Shown one piece after another: positions 12,225 through 23,175 of a stretch of DNA of 64,000 nucleotides. The position numbers and the translations under genes are program-made. Each line of letters opens with the position of its first letter. Positions within the stretch are counted from its first letter, which is position 1. Origin of the DNA: Sthenelais limicola (lineage: Eukaryota > Annelida > Polychaeta > Phyllodocida > Sigalionidae); NCBI GenBank assembly GCA_942159475.1, contig OW804096.1, forward strand, positions 37,013,744-37,077,743, written 5' to 3'. The notes beneath the pieces are model-generated. The model searched no databases and was not told the origin of the DNA. It was given only the letters and a program-made list of their open reading frames with translations.

Positions 12225-12895
12225 AAGATCCTACCAAATGTACTCATATTTTCACTCATATGACCGAATTTATCAATATTCTGCTGCTGTTATATGTTTA
12301 TACAAGTGTTACTCATAGTTTCACTCATAGGACTGACTTTAACAACTATGTTTCTACAATTATCGGCCAAGAGAAAACGACCGCCAGTGATTACGGCGGG
12401 TTGCTGAAATATAACTTTTTTCATTATTAATATTTTATTTGTATTTGAAGTATTTTATTCAGCTCATGTCCACGTTTATATATTCGTCAACCCGCCAAAT
12501 ACTTTGAGAACTGCACATGCGGTGTTTCATGTGTTTTCTTTTCAGCTGATGTGGGTTGACTATTGTATAAACATGTAATAGCAGCAGCAACATATTGACA
12601 GCTTCAGTTCTATTTGTTAATCGCAAGGTAAATTCAGTACAATTAGCTTTGTCATATGTAAAAGCTATAAGAGTATGGCGGTTTGACAACTGTCGACAAA
12701 ATCGTTGCCGATGAGCTGTGAATGTGGTAACATTCTCATCAACTACACCTTCAATGATTTGTTCCAGATAACCTCATCGTCACCATGCCCATCGTCAATG
12801 CATCGTCAATATAAATACGACCACGAGCATGTGTTGATAGTGGCCACACCGCTTATAGCTTTAACCAATCTGTTGAGTTATTTTGGTGGACATGT
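12225..12895. other. Decayed MITE-E-like sequence, otherwise unique
   Basis: CAATATTCTGCTGCTG near 12275 is MITE-E-like. A 76-codon minus-strand frame (12459-12689) has no supporting splice or homology evidence. Confidence 0.5.
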
Positions 12896-13130
12896 GGGTA
12901 GGATCGTCAGAAAATATCCATTCGCCTTTTCAAATCCACTCAAATGACCCAAATCTAAGGAAAAGTGACGTTCAAAATACAGTTTAACATAATGAAAGAT
13001 ACATTTTTTTTATCAACACAATGCCAAAGATACTCTGGTATACCCATTATTCATATTATTTCAGTTTGATGTAGCACAGTTTACCAAATTTGTAGAGCTG
13101 CTGAATGTGCAGTTTCTGGAAATCTGACCC
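12896..13130 (-). mobile_element. MITE-A, A4
   Basis: Carries the A4 CCCATTATTC segment. Flanks ATGT and ATAT differ by one base. Confidence 0.88.
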
Positions 13131-13616
13131 ATATGTATAGAAACGCAAATTCTGAATGAATTGTAGCATTTTCTCCATATATGTAAAAATAATTCGTCAT
13201 AATATCTTGTCATAACAAATTCCCTTAAGTGTAATGGGATCTGAACACTCCTCTTCAAACAATTAAAACACTGATGCTCAAACTTTACAAAATGATGAAA
13301 ATCGGAGCAGCAATTCAGTGTCAGACCTTCTCTGATATCTGATATCTGAATTAAATTGTCGCGAGGGCCCACTAATTTAAATCTTAATTGCTTTTAGAGG
13401 CTTGATCCTGATTCTCGAAGAAATGATTTGAGAGATTAATTAGGAAATGATCAATTAACCTCCCAAACACCCGCATTAATGAGATCCTTCCACAAATAAC
13501 CAAAATAATCGAAGCTTATTCTTTCATTTTTGTTAATGAACAGTCCGATAGAACGGTTGGGCAATCCATTTAGTAAGTTTGCAGATTTGAAGTTTGTAGA
13601 TTTGAAACATGGACAT

Positions 13617-13851
13617 GGGTCAGATTTTCAGATAATGTACAATTGGCAGCTCTACACATTAAGGAAATTCTCCTAAATTAGGCTGGAAAATGATGAATAC
13701 CGGGTATATCTGAGTATATTTGGTATCACATTGATTCAAAATATCAATTTTGTTACGTTAAATTGCATTTTGAAGCTTATTTTTGTCTGAAATGTGGGTT
13801 ATTTGAGAGGATTGCTAAAGGTGAATTGTACATTTTCTGAAAATCTGACCC
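13617..13851 (+). mobile_element. MITE-A, A1
   Basis: Near-consensus; flanks ACAT and ACAA. Confidence 0.93.
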
Positions 13852-13988
13852 ACAATTGAGAACATTTCAGGCCTTCCTACACCACTCGAGTTAGGGATAT
13901 TCAATATACAATGCATTTGGTATATAGCATCTTAGGTTCCTACTGCATGAAACTGTGCTTAACTGATGGCTGATTGTGCAATATGTTT

Positions 13989-14222
13989 GGGTCAGATTTT
14001 CAGAAAATGTACAAGTTACCGTCACCAATCCTCTCAAATAACCCACATTTAATACAAAAATGTGCTTCAAATTGCAGTTTAACATAAAGAACTGATACTT
14101 TAAATCAATGCGCTCCCAAATATACTCAGATATACCCGGTATTCTTCATTTTTCAGCCAAATTTAGCGGCATTTCTTAAATGTGTAGAGCTGCCAATTGT
14201 ACATTTTCTGAAAATCTGACCC
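13989..14222 (-). mobile_element. MITE-A, A1
   Basis: Very close to the copy at 49693-49928: both share GCGCTCCCAAA and TTCTTCATTTTTCAG. Confidence 0.93.
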
Positions 14223-14654
14223 ACATACTAATTCCTGGAAGGGGCGGGGCTCTAATAGGGCCACAGACATACATGAGTGTTGGAGGGAGGGACCAACGCT
14301 GGTAACTGCTGTATAGCAGTTAGAATATGTTGCCAGTACAAACCTTTACTAACAAAACCTAAACCTACATTCTACCAACAATTTCTAACGAAACTTTCGA
14401 TTTTACTTTTGTATTCTTTTTTAATCAAATCGAATGAAAGTCTCATTTTCATATAACATTAAGAAATCACCATACAATGTTAAATAGCAAAAGTTTAGAA
14501 GTGGAGTAACTGAGGTACTGTCCTGTGAGGAAAAGTGATATACATTCCAGCTGATGTCCTGTGGGAAAATACTTTCTCTTCTGGAGTTCTTTCTCTCCAA
14601 GAAATACTGGACAGTTAATAAAGAAATAGATGAGCCTAATGAGAATGTAGTAAG

Positions 14655-14748
14655 ACACTATTGCACTGTCAGAGCTGTTTGGTTTGTTTTCATGGCCCAC
14701 AAGTTGGTTACAAAAAACCCCCAAACATCGAGGACAGTGCAATAGTGT
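14655..14748. other. Imperfect hairpin, miRNA-like
   Basis: ACACTATTGCACTGTC (14655-14670) pairs perfectly with 14733-14748. After a 5-base internal loop, TGTTTGG pairs with CCAAACA. The unpaired loop is about 34-40 nt. No second copy seen in the window. Confidence 0.6.
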
Positions 14749-14769
14749 TCCGAGTCCAACAGATCATAT

Positions 14770-14835
14770 TAGATTAGATTCTGCTAATTTAGGCTAACAA
14801 ATGATAAATACTAGGTACATTTATATATACTTGGT
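14770..14835 (+). mobile_element. MITE-A fragment
   Basis: Only the TTCTGCTAA to TACTTGGTAT portion survives, abutting the tRNA-like segment. Confidence 0.55.
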
Positions 14836-14839
14836 ATAT

Positions 14840-14899
14840 ACTGAACCCTGGACTTTCAGTTCTACATTCCAACTCTCTTTCTACTGAGCTATCCAGGCT
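14840..14899 (-). repeat. tRNA-Lys-like segment, truncated SINE or tRNA pseudogene
   Basis: On the minus strand it reads GCCTGGATAGCTCAGT, then a degraded anticodon arm, then GTCCAGGGTTCA. These correspond to the A box and B box of animal tRNA-Lys. The acceptor 3' strand is missing and the sequence passes into a MITE-A fragment, so it is not a functional tRNA. Confidence 0.65.
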
Positions 14900-15264
14900 C
14901 AGTCTAGTAGCTAACGCCAAAGTCAGGACCTGGATCAGGCTTTTGATAAGCAAGGGTTATCAACATGACCGAGTGGACCGATGTGCCTAACCACAATTAT
15001 GTATGGCAACAGTGGGGCATCTGATGATGCAATCTAAGCCCTCACACACACATCAAAATAAGCAAAATCCCATGACTGTATAGTTTAGCTTCTAGAGCCC
15101 TATTCTCTGATACCTAAGCAATTTGTGGTGAAGTGAAAATTAATTTATATACATTGGTTCGGTCAGAGCAGCAGGGAGTCTGGAGATTGGTATCACTGCT
15201 GTGGTGATGAACACTGGACTGGGCTGTTGTATTCCAGCATGTCCTAGCATCCAGGACACTACAC

Positions 15265-15430
15265 ATGTATGTATTAGGTACTTACCAGATAAACAGGTGT
15301 ACCTGGTCTCCACTACACATGTATGTATTAGGTACTTACCAGGTAAACAGGTGTACCTGGTCACCAGTTAGCTGTGTAGATGTATGTATTAGGTACTTAC
15401 CAGGTAGACAGGTGTACCTAGCCTCCAGGT
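15265..15430 (-). repeat. Tandem triplication of an exon end with its splice donor
   Basis: Three units of 61, 61 and about 54 bp each contain GGTACACCTGT, a CTGGTAAGTACC donor and the AATACATACAT intron start. The unit nearest the exon is the functional-looking one. The other two lie in the intron and differ by a few substitutions. The unit length is not a multiple of three, so use of a later donor shifts the frame. Confidence 0.85.
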
Positions 15431-15519
15431 AGCTGCGTAGATCCTTGGGACAGGGCCGCTTGCCCTCCACCACCAGGTCGCGTACATTCACTGAGCAGCT
15501 TCTCCGTCCCGAGCAATAT
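15401..15519 (-). CDS. Internal exon, C-terminal half of the same SUEL domain
   Basis: The 119-nt exon encodes 39 codons, YCSGRRSCSV through YTCLP, with one split-codon nucleotide at each end. It supplies the last four family cysteines (RYC, RSC, RPC, YTC). RPCPKDLRSYLEARYTC aligns with the usual family ending DPC..KYL.V.Y.C. The acceptor is CTTTTCTTTAACACAG and the donor is the near-ideal CTG|GTAAGTA. Entry is phase 2, matching the upstream exon; exit is phase 1. Both exons together make 285 nt (95 codons) bounded by phase-1 introns, the typical symmetry of a shuffled extracellular module. The 3' end of this exon with its donor is repeated twice more just downstream. The next exon of the gene was not found in the remaining 15.4 kb. 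Confidence 0.88.
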
Positions 15520-15648
15520 CTGTGTTAAAGAAAAGATGAGATTTTATTTATTTATTTAACATATTTATACAGTCAATTTCTCTTATTTACAAGGTTTATG
15601 GGGACCATCCATGATCTTCCTTAGTGGGTGGTGTTAATGAGGGTAATA

Positions 15649-15852
15649 GGGAGATTTAGCAACCACAACGCACCATCGCAAAACTAACACATTCACTAAC
15701 TATTTGTACATTGTTACCACAGTGGGGATATCTCGGGAGGCGCTAGGCCAAGGGCATCTGCATGGCAGGTCTCTCGAGATATCCCCACAACGGTAATAAT
15801 TTATTGGATGCGTTAGTGTTGTATTGGTGAGTTATGGTTGCTAAATCTCCCT
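15649..15852. mobile_element. MITE-C, long palindrome, TA flanks
   Basis: Near-perfect inverted halves. The left half reads GGGAGATTTAGCAACCACAA and includes TATTTGTACATT and GGGGATATCTCG; the short centre is GGCCAAGGGCATCTGCATGG. TA on both sides suggests a Tc1/mariner-type source. Confidence 0.88.
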
Positions 15853-16318
15853 AATGATATGATATATATAACTTTTATTTCCTAAGAAATACAGTTTCTG
15901 CTATAAGCCGCTCTTCCAACCATGATAAAAAGGTTGAGATTGGGTGACAGTTGTTAGGTGATGGAGACCAAAGTTGATGATTAATCAAGGTGCCAGTAAT
16001 GGAAAGGGTATTGCTGAATGAGATCCATAAGAACCAATTCTGATAATTGTCCAGTAACCATACAGAGTTCCATTTATCATTTGCTACATGCCCTTAGCAA
16101 AATGAGAGATAAATCTAAATTCCAAGATGAATATTTATGCTGTTATTGCATCTCTCATAAAGCATGAGTGGACAATAAAACCACTTGATTATTGGTACAT
16201 ACGGGAATAACACAAATGTATAGATAAGAACTCGGTAATAGTACACAGAGATGTATATGTAACTATACACATACGATCTATGTATCAGTAGGTGTACAGA
16301 GATATATATAAGATGTAT

Positions 16319-16882
16319 GGGTCAAGTCTTCAAAAAATGTACACTACGTCGCTTCCAAGATCGGGTGTGAACTGTCCCTAGCGGGCGAAAGGAGGTAGAA
16401 ATAGCATGACCATCACATCGCCTCCTTTTGTTAATGCTTTCATGGTGATCAACGTTTAAATTGGATATTATCCATAGTTACCTTAGCTTGTCTAGCATAA
16501 TCAGAGCATATAAATTTCAAACTCTGTTGAAATTCCTTAACTCGATGAAAGTAGCCAGCAACTTTGCACCATGTTGCGTATTTCTTAGCTACCGAACCGG
16601 AAGTGTAGATGCCGCAAGCGCCACAACGGAAATAGTTTTTTTCTACCTCTTTTCTACGATCCCGGAAGCGATGTATTAGCCTTCCGAATCCTCACGAATA
16701 ACCCAAACTTAAGGCAACAATCAGGTTCCAATACAGTTCAACATAACCAGACAGATTTATTAAATGAATACAGTACAGAATACACTCAGATACACCTAGT
16801 ATTTATCAATCTTCGCTCTAATTTAGCAGAATTTGTTTGATGTGTAGAACTGTAGATTGTGCATTTTCTTAAAATCTGACCC
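16319..16882 (-). mobile_element. MITE-A, A3, split by another element
   Basis: The left terminus ends about 16344 and the interior resumes at 16677 with CCTTCCGAATCCTC, so about 330 bp were inserted. Confidence 0.85.
16345..16676. mobile_element. Element nested in MITE-A, ends CGTCGCTTCC
   Basis: Imperfect inverted ends (CGTCGCTTCC..GATCG at left, its complement CGATC..GGAAGCGATG at right). The similarity continues inward as AGGAGGTAGAAA against TTTCTACCTCTT. No coding capacity. Confidence 0.65.
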
Positions 16883-16931
16883 ATTTATAGCAATACACAT
16901 ATCTACAAGATCTATGTAGCAGTACATACAT

Positions 16932-17163
16932 GGGTCAAGTTTTCGGAAAATTCACCTTCGCCAATTCTCTCCAATAACCCAAATTTCAGACAAAAATAAA
17001 GTTCAAAATACAGTTCAACCTAACCAAACAGATTGCTAAAATCAGTGCAATGCCAAATATACTCGAATTTACCTAGTATTGACCACATTAATTGTAGCCT
17101 AATCTAGCAGAATTTACTAAATGTGTACAGCTGCAAATTGTACATTTTCTTAAAATCTCACCC
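16932..17163 (-). mobile_element. MITE-A, A2, duplication ACAT
   Basis: ACAT on both sides; termini mutated at several positions. Confidence 0.92.
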
Positions 17164-17456
17164 ACATATCTATGTAGCAGTACACATCTATAGACAAGGC
17201 ACTTGATATAAATAATAGAAATAACTAGACAAACAGGCCGAGGTTATCGACACCAGTAGCAGTTGGCTTATGTTTCTTGTGATTCCTATAATACCCCTGG
17301 GGCTTAGATATGCTATAGTATGTATAAGCCCTGTGTGTTTTATTTGTTTTATCTGTCTCCTCCCTTTGTTTATGCCCCTACTGATGGCGATTATACCTAT
17401 TGGTATCACACATGCATTGCATCTGATGTGGCGTTATCACTTAGCGTTTATTATTT

Positions 17457-17618
17457 GGGTTAGATTTTCAGAAAATGCACATTTGGTATCTCTACAAATT
17501 TGCTAACTACTACAGGATACACTCAGATGTACCTAGTATTTATCACTCTTCACTCCAATTTAGCAGAAGTTGAGAGATGTATAGAAATGTAGATTGTGAA
17601 TTTTCTGAAAATCTGACC
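17457..17618. mobile_element. MITE-A self-inverted derivative, 162 bp
   Basis: Both halves derive from the same A3 end: left reads GCACATTTGGTATCTCTAC, right reads the complement-type GTAGATTGTGAATTTTCTG. The opposite end (TTATTTGAGAGG) is absent. Confidence 0.8.
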
Positions 17619-17863
17619 CATAAGGCAGATGGGGTGCAGGAGGAGGAGATGTAAGAAAGGCTGGGGGAGGGGGCAATGAAAGGCAGCCATTGTTCAGTGG
17701 AAGGAGGGCCTAAAAAAACAGCTGTAGGTGAGCAGCTCACTTGTGTTGGTCTGCTCTTACTGTGGCCTAGTATTAGGAGCAGATAAACTGTCCACACCTC
17801 CCCGTGTGAGGGTGACAGCACTGCAGTGTATACAGGTACTTGGTTATACGTGTATACATACAT

Positions 17864-18098
17864 GGGTCAGATTATCAGAAAATGTACAATTGGCAGCTCT
17901 ACACATTAAGGAAATTCTCCTAAATTGAGCTGAAAAATTAAGAATACCAGGTATATCTGACTATATTTGGTATCGCATTGATTTAAAGTATCAGTTCTGT
18001 TATGTTAAACTGCATTTTGAAGCTCATTTTTGTCTTAAATTTGGGTTATTTGAGAGGATTGGTGAAGGCGAATTGTACATTTTCTGAAAATCTGACCC
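17864..18098 (+). mobile_element. MITE-A, A1
   Basis: Near-consensus; flanks ACAT and ACGA. Confidence 0.93.
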
Positions 18099-18507
18099 AC
18101 GAATGTTCTCAGCATAGCTGAAATACTCCAGAAAGCAACGACCCAGCCCAAACAAAGCTCTGACTCAGCCAAACTCCTTCCCCAATTCCCCTTCACTGAG
18201 ATCATCTACAGACAGAAAGGGGGAACAGTCAGCGAGAGGCAATCTGAATGAATGGCCGCGCTAATCAGGTTATATAAAACATACAATATTAGATGCGTGG
18301 TGAGTGGGGGCAGGCTTTGAGATGTCACGTCTGTGACGCATCCACCGGAGGCTTAATTTAAATGAATCTGTCACGCCCACCGTTATAAATACAAGAGAGC
18401 ATCTTGTGGGATTATTGTACATGCGGTAAGATAATGGTCACGCTCAACTCCTGTCTTGTGTCATAGGGGAGTTGTATTAGTCACTCTTATTATCGCTTAT
18501 AGCCAGC

Positions 18508-18592
18508 CTAGGCTCAGAGTTGAGAGAGACCCTCCAAACTGAGGGAAAGCCTCTCGCTCTAAACTACACAATGCTGTTGTAATCCCATTAAG
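18508..18592 (+). repeat. Dispersed repeat L
   Basis: Core GAGGGAAAGCCTCTCGCTC followed by TAATCCCATTA; also present at the three sites listed below. Confidence 0.65.
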
Positions 18593-18844
18593 ACACCTAC
18601 TCCAGGGTCAGGAAAAGCAGGCGTCCAATCACTGACATACAATTCTTATCTGATCTGAGAGGCTCTGACCCTAGACTGAATCAGCAACTTATTGATGAAA
18701 AGATTGATCGCAGCAATGTAAACAACAATGGGACTATCCCAGAAGTCTGTCGACCAATTTGTCACTCTTTTAATGTAAAGGTTACTATATTTTTGACAAA
18801 GGAATTCTCAATTCAATTCAATTCAAACAACAACCCTGGCTGAG

Positions 18845-19650
18845 GGCTTGGCAGAGAAAGAGAGAGACAGGGAGAGTAAGAGAGGGTGTGTGATCCAGAT
18901 ATATAGAGAGATCGAGAGAGAAAGTGAGGAAAAGAGGGACCAAAGGGCCCAGTCCAATAAGCCGATTCCCATGCGATTTTGTGCTGCAGAGGACTCTTTT
19001 GCCCTACATTCTGTAAGAATCGCCATAGTGGACCAGGCCCTTTAGAGAGGGTGTGTGAGAAAGAGAACAGAGAGACACAGAGGGAGAGGGAGACTATGTA
19101 AGAGAAGGTGTAAGAGAGAGAGTGGAGAGAGGGGGGAGACTAAGTGAGGGTGGGTGAGAAAGAGAGGGGGAGAGACTAAGAGAGGTTGTGAGAGAGAGAG
19201 AGCAGAGAGAGACAGAGGGAGAGAGAGACTATATAAGAGAGGGTGTGTGAGAGAGAGAGTGGGGAGAAAGACACACAGAGGGGAGAGAGCGAGAGTATGG
19301 AAGGATGAGAGATGGGCAAACAAGCAAGAGAGAAGGAGTGTGAGGGAATAGTAAGAGAGAGATAGCTCATGAAAAGTATAGGAACAGACTGCGATAGAGA
19401 GGAGAGATGGACAGATAGAGACAGAGAAAAACAGAAAAGGGGATGGAAGAGACAGAAACAGAAAGGGACAAAGAGAGGGAAACACAGAGAGAGAGACAGT
19501 CACAAATAGGAATGGAGAAGCAGACAGATGAACAGAGACTCAGAGACAGATGCAAAGAGACAGCGAGACAGAAGAGAAATAGATAAACGAGGGAGAAAGA
19601 GAAAGAAAGAGAGTGAGGAGACAGATACATAGAGAAGGGAACGAAGGAAT
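18845..19650. repeat. Purine-rich (GA) tract, ~800 bp
   Basis: Irregular GAGAGA/GGGAGA runs with the plus strand almost entirely purine over long stretches, interrupted by MITE-F. Apparent open frames here are low-complexity artefacts. Confidence 0.9.
18944..19042. mobile_element. MITE-F, ~105 bp
   Basis: Ends AGGGCCCAGTCCA and its complement TGGACCAGGCCCT; contains GATTCCCATGCGATT and TCTGTAAGAATCGCC. Inserted at the start of the GA-rich tract. Confidence 0.78.
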
Positions 19651-19719
19651 AAATAATAAAAACAGTTTTGACATTCAGCATCACACAACACGGGTCTTTA
19701 TCCCCTATCACCAATATAA

Positions 19720-19953
19720 GGGTCAGATTTTCAGAAAATGTACAATTGGCAGCGCTACACATTTTGCAAAGTCTCCTAAATTATGGTGAAAAAGGAAGAA
19801 TACCGGGTATATCTGAGTATATTTGGTATCGCATTGATTTAAAGTATCACTTCTGTTATGTTAAACTGTATTTGAAGCTCATTTTGGTCTTAAATGTGGG
19901 CTATTTGAGAGGATTGGTGAAGGCGAATTGTACATTTTCTGAAAATCTGACCC
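19720..19953 (+). mobile_element. MITE-A, A1
   Basis: Complete; lies just beyond the end of the GA-rich tract. Confidence 0.93.
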
Positions 19954-20280
19954 ATGAAATGGAATGATATTACATCAATTCCAGCAAGACAACTTTACAA
20001 GTCCTCTATAGACGTTTTTGTGTTCAATTAGGCAACTTTGATAAAGCACGGGGAATAAGTCCTGTTCTAATATGATCACAGACTCTGCTGCTGTTCCAAT
20101 TAAAGTTACCAGCGTTTTCACGTTTATTGTGTTTTATTCCTTACCATGGTAATATGCTCACTGCTTTGATGGTTTAATAATCATTATAACTGAGGAGCGC
20201 AGCACTATTGCTGAAGGGGTGGAGGGGTGGAGTTAAAGCTGTATTCTCAGGTATTATGAAAACAAAATCTTACCATAATT

Positions 20281-20695
20281 ATGTGATGTGTTTCAGGATA
20301 ATGAGTCACACGTCGCAAAATTGGTGTTTTTCAAAGTCGTTTACTTACAGGATCTCTTTGTTGGAATATTTTCACTTTTGGAGTGTCTAGTCCTTCTGGT
20401 TCTATGAATACATATACCAAATTTCAAAACTGTTTATTAATTATATCAGTGCGTTTCTTAGAGCATCCCATTGAGTATGTTTAGGTATTTTACTGGTAAT
20501 TATCCACCTAGAAATATTGCAAACGTTTTATTTTTCAAAAATAAAAATATCTAACTAAAAAGATAAAAGTACTTATTAGATGTCCTTAATGTTTACATTC
20601 ATTGAAATCGGCTTGGTCTCATCTTTTCAAATATGATGATATCTCAAAATCCATATTTTGCGACTTGTGACTCATTTTCCTGAAACGGATCACAT
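20281..20695 (-). mobile_element. MITE-D
   Basis: Complete, inverted relative to the reference copy. Confidence 0.85.
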
Positions 20696-20761
20696 ATTCT
20701 CTCATCAATAGTCAACTACTATTATGCCTATTCAATAATTTTAAGTCAAATCAGTCCAGAA

Positions 20762-20943
20762 TGGTCCTGGGTATAACCATAAAGTGCCGTTCTGTCTCTT
20801 TGTTCTTGTCTCTCTCTACCTTCTTCTCTATCTCTATTTCCTGGGTAAGATCATAAACTGCCTCCCTCTCAGCTCTCCCGCCCTTGATATAACCTTCAAT
20901 GTGTTGATAAGGACGTAAAGCAACCAATCCACTCACTCACTCG
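20762..20943 (-). repeat. Dispersed repeat K
   Basis: Inverted copy with GGTCCTGGGTATAACC and ending in TCACTCACTCG. Confidence 0.75.
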
Positions 20944-21334
20944 AATCAGTCCAGAGAAACAGCTACCCATGAGTGATAATAAGTGAAGCCACCGGACGAA
21001 AAGATTTTGACTCGGATATATAATGATTTTTTAAGATGCCATTTGACCAAGGTTTTTGAGGATTTTTTCCAAGATGTCTTTACTACAGGGCTTTATAAAA
21101 GTCGACATAAATATTTCAGGGAGCCACTAAGATCTATACATGGTCTGCATTGGCTTCACTTATCATCGCTCACCAGTGCCCCTTTTCTCTCGGCCGATTC
21201 CACTTCAAATTCCTTTATAATCCTATAACTTCAGCAGAATATCAATAAATCAAGTCCCATAGCTCAAACAATGAACACATTTGGTTATATTTTGTTTGTC
21301 TTAACAGCTGGGAATTCAACCTTAAGTAAAACAT

Positions 21335-21569
21335 GGGTCAGATTTTCAGTAAATGTACAATTGGCAGCTGTATACATTTAGTAAATTCTGCTAAATTAGG
21401 CTGCAATTTGTTCAATACCAGGTAAATTCGAGTATATTCGGCATTGCAATGATTCTAGCAATCTGTTTGGTTAAGTTGGACTGTATTTTGAACTTTATTT
21501 TCGTCTGAAATTTGGATGATTTCAGATAATTTGTGAAAATGAATTGTACATTTTCTTAAATTCTGACCC
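21335..21569 (+). mobile_element. MITE-A, A2, duplication ACAT
   Basis: ACAT at 21331-21334 and directly after the right tip. Confidence 0.93.
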
Positions 21570-21956
21570 ACATAGTGTTGTGTTATAACGGGGAGGCCTA
21601 TAGTAAGAGAGGAACTTATGGAGTCGTGGAGAAGGCGGATCGAGGAGCATGACACATCCCTGCTATCTATGAGTGAATATTGACTCCTCATATTCACGTA
21701 CCACTCATCAATATTCCCACCAATCTCAAACTAAATTACTCATTGACACTACAAATGTATGCTTGCTCCCTCTCCAGTCTCCAACGTCTGCTCAAGCATA
21801 TCATACTACGTCCTCCTTCCAGACCTTGCCAAATTCCTGATTTTCAGGACAATTGGGAAGGTGGAGGAGGGGGCGAGGCGATACAAGTACCATAGAATTG
21901 TGTTTTGAAAAATATTGGCTAATTCGACAAAAGAACAAAGATTTTTGTTAAAAAAT

Positions 21957-22022
21957 CATTTCAATACCAAATGTACTCAGATATACCTGTATTTATCTCA
22001 TTTTAGTCTAATTTAGCAGATA
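21957..22022 (-). mobile_element. MITE-A fragment
   Basis: Middle part only (ACTCAGATATACCTG, CTAATTTAGCAGA). Confidence 0.5.
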
Positions 22023-22214
22023 CACTCAATTTTGACGCTCTGTCCAATTATATGCTGCCGCCCATGCTTTATTTGCCTACAGTGAACATGTCAATAGTTT
22101 TTGCTCCTCCTCAATAGACTGAGTAGTATGGAAAACTTACATCCCTGACATTATACATTTGTATGTCTAAAAATGTCTAGCAATTATGTCTGGCAGTTAT
22201 TAAGATATTGTTCA

Positions 22215-22559
22215 TTAATGCCGCATTCTCAGCTATTTCCACGAAGAACTCTTACCAAACTTACTCATGATTATTAAATTTATCAATATTCTGCTGAGGT
22301 GGTATGTCTATACAAGATTTTAAGTCAAATTAGCCCAGAGAAGCCACCACAGGAAACAATTTAGGCAGGTCTCCAAAATAGGCAGAAATTATTTAATTTC
22401 TAATATTATCAACAGAATTCTTATGAAGCCGTGTAGCAAACCCATCGAACGAAATCCCCCAAGTTTCGGTCAAATGACTTTAAGGTGGGTTGGAAAAAAT
22501 GGAATAAAAGTAAAAAATATTTAGTTTTTGCCCGATGTTAACTGAGAGTGCGGCTTTAA
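22215..22559 (+). mobile_element. MITE-E, ends TTAAAGCYGCATTCTCAG
   Basis: 345 bp; left TTAATGCCGCATTCTCAGCT, right complement-type CTGAGAGTGCGGCTTTAA. The interior has CAATATTCTGCTG and AAGTCAAATTAGCC. TTAA at the tips may be target duplication. Confidence 0.72.
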
Positions 22560-22726
22560 GAGAGCTGTCAATAGTGAGAGTATGAAGGATTGCTGCTCCT
22601 GCACCCTCTCCACTGCAGCACACTTCTCTCCTATCTGTTGAATTCATCGCTGATTAATTTTTTTTTGGAAACGTTTTTATTCAAATAATTGACAAGACAC
22701 CTAATAATAAAGTGATGAAGACCTGC

Positions 22727-22945
22727 GGGTCAGGGTGTCAGCAATTGTACAATTGGCCTTAATAATCATCTCCGATGAATCAAAATTAGGACAAAAATGA
22801 GGTTTACAAGGCTGCTCAACAAAACCTATGATAATAATAATGATAATCATTAATCAACACGATGCTCAATATATATACTTAAGTATAGCTTTTTTTGGCA
22901 TTTTTAGGTTTATTTGAGTAGAATTTACTCCACGTTGGTGTATGT
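22727..22945 (-). mobile_element. MITE-A, decayed
   Basis: Termini barely recognisable; interior order matches, with an ATAATAATAATG expansion. Confidence 0.45.
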
Positions 22946-23175
22946 ACCACATGCTATTTGTATGGGCTGGGGTAGTGTGGTAATTTGCACCAGTTCAACG
23001 CATGTGGTATGGCATTGCCATTCTCTCTTCCCTCCCTACAGAGCTATATACTTTTGTACATAGCAACGTGGGAGTTAATATAGAACCTAAATTTGGATGT
23101 GGTACGAGGGACAACCCCATCTTGGATAGTGCAATATATTAGTGTCCCTTGCACCACGTTCTCGTCCGATTCTAT

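Larger units (their letters stand above)
19954..21334. other. Repeats only
   Basis: Holds MITE-D and repeat K; 20944-21334 has a short MITE-E-like piece and no gene. Confidence 0.6.

Noticed and set aside
19042..19762. 153- and 131-codon frames, Ser/Leu-rich
   Set aside because: Translation of the GA/CT tract; the same applies to frames at 31223-31576, 48507-48875, 57776-58104 and 61207-61673.
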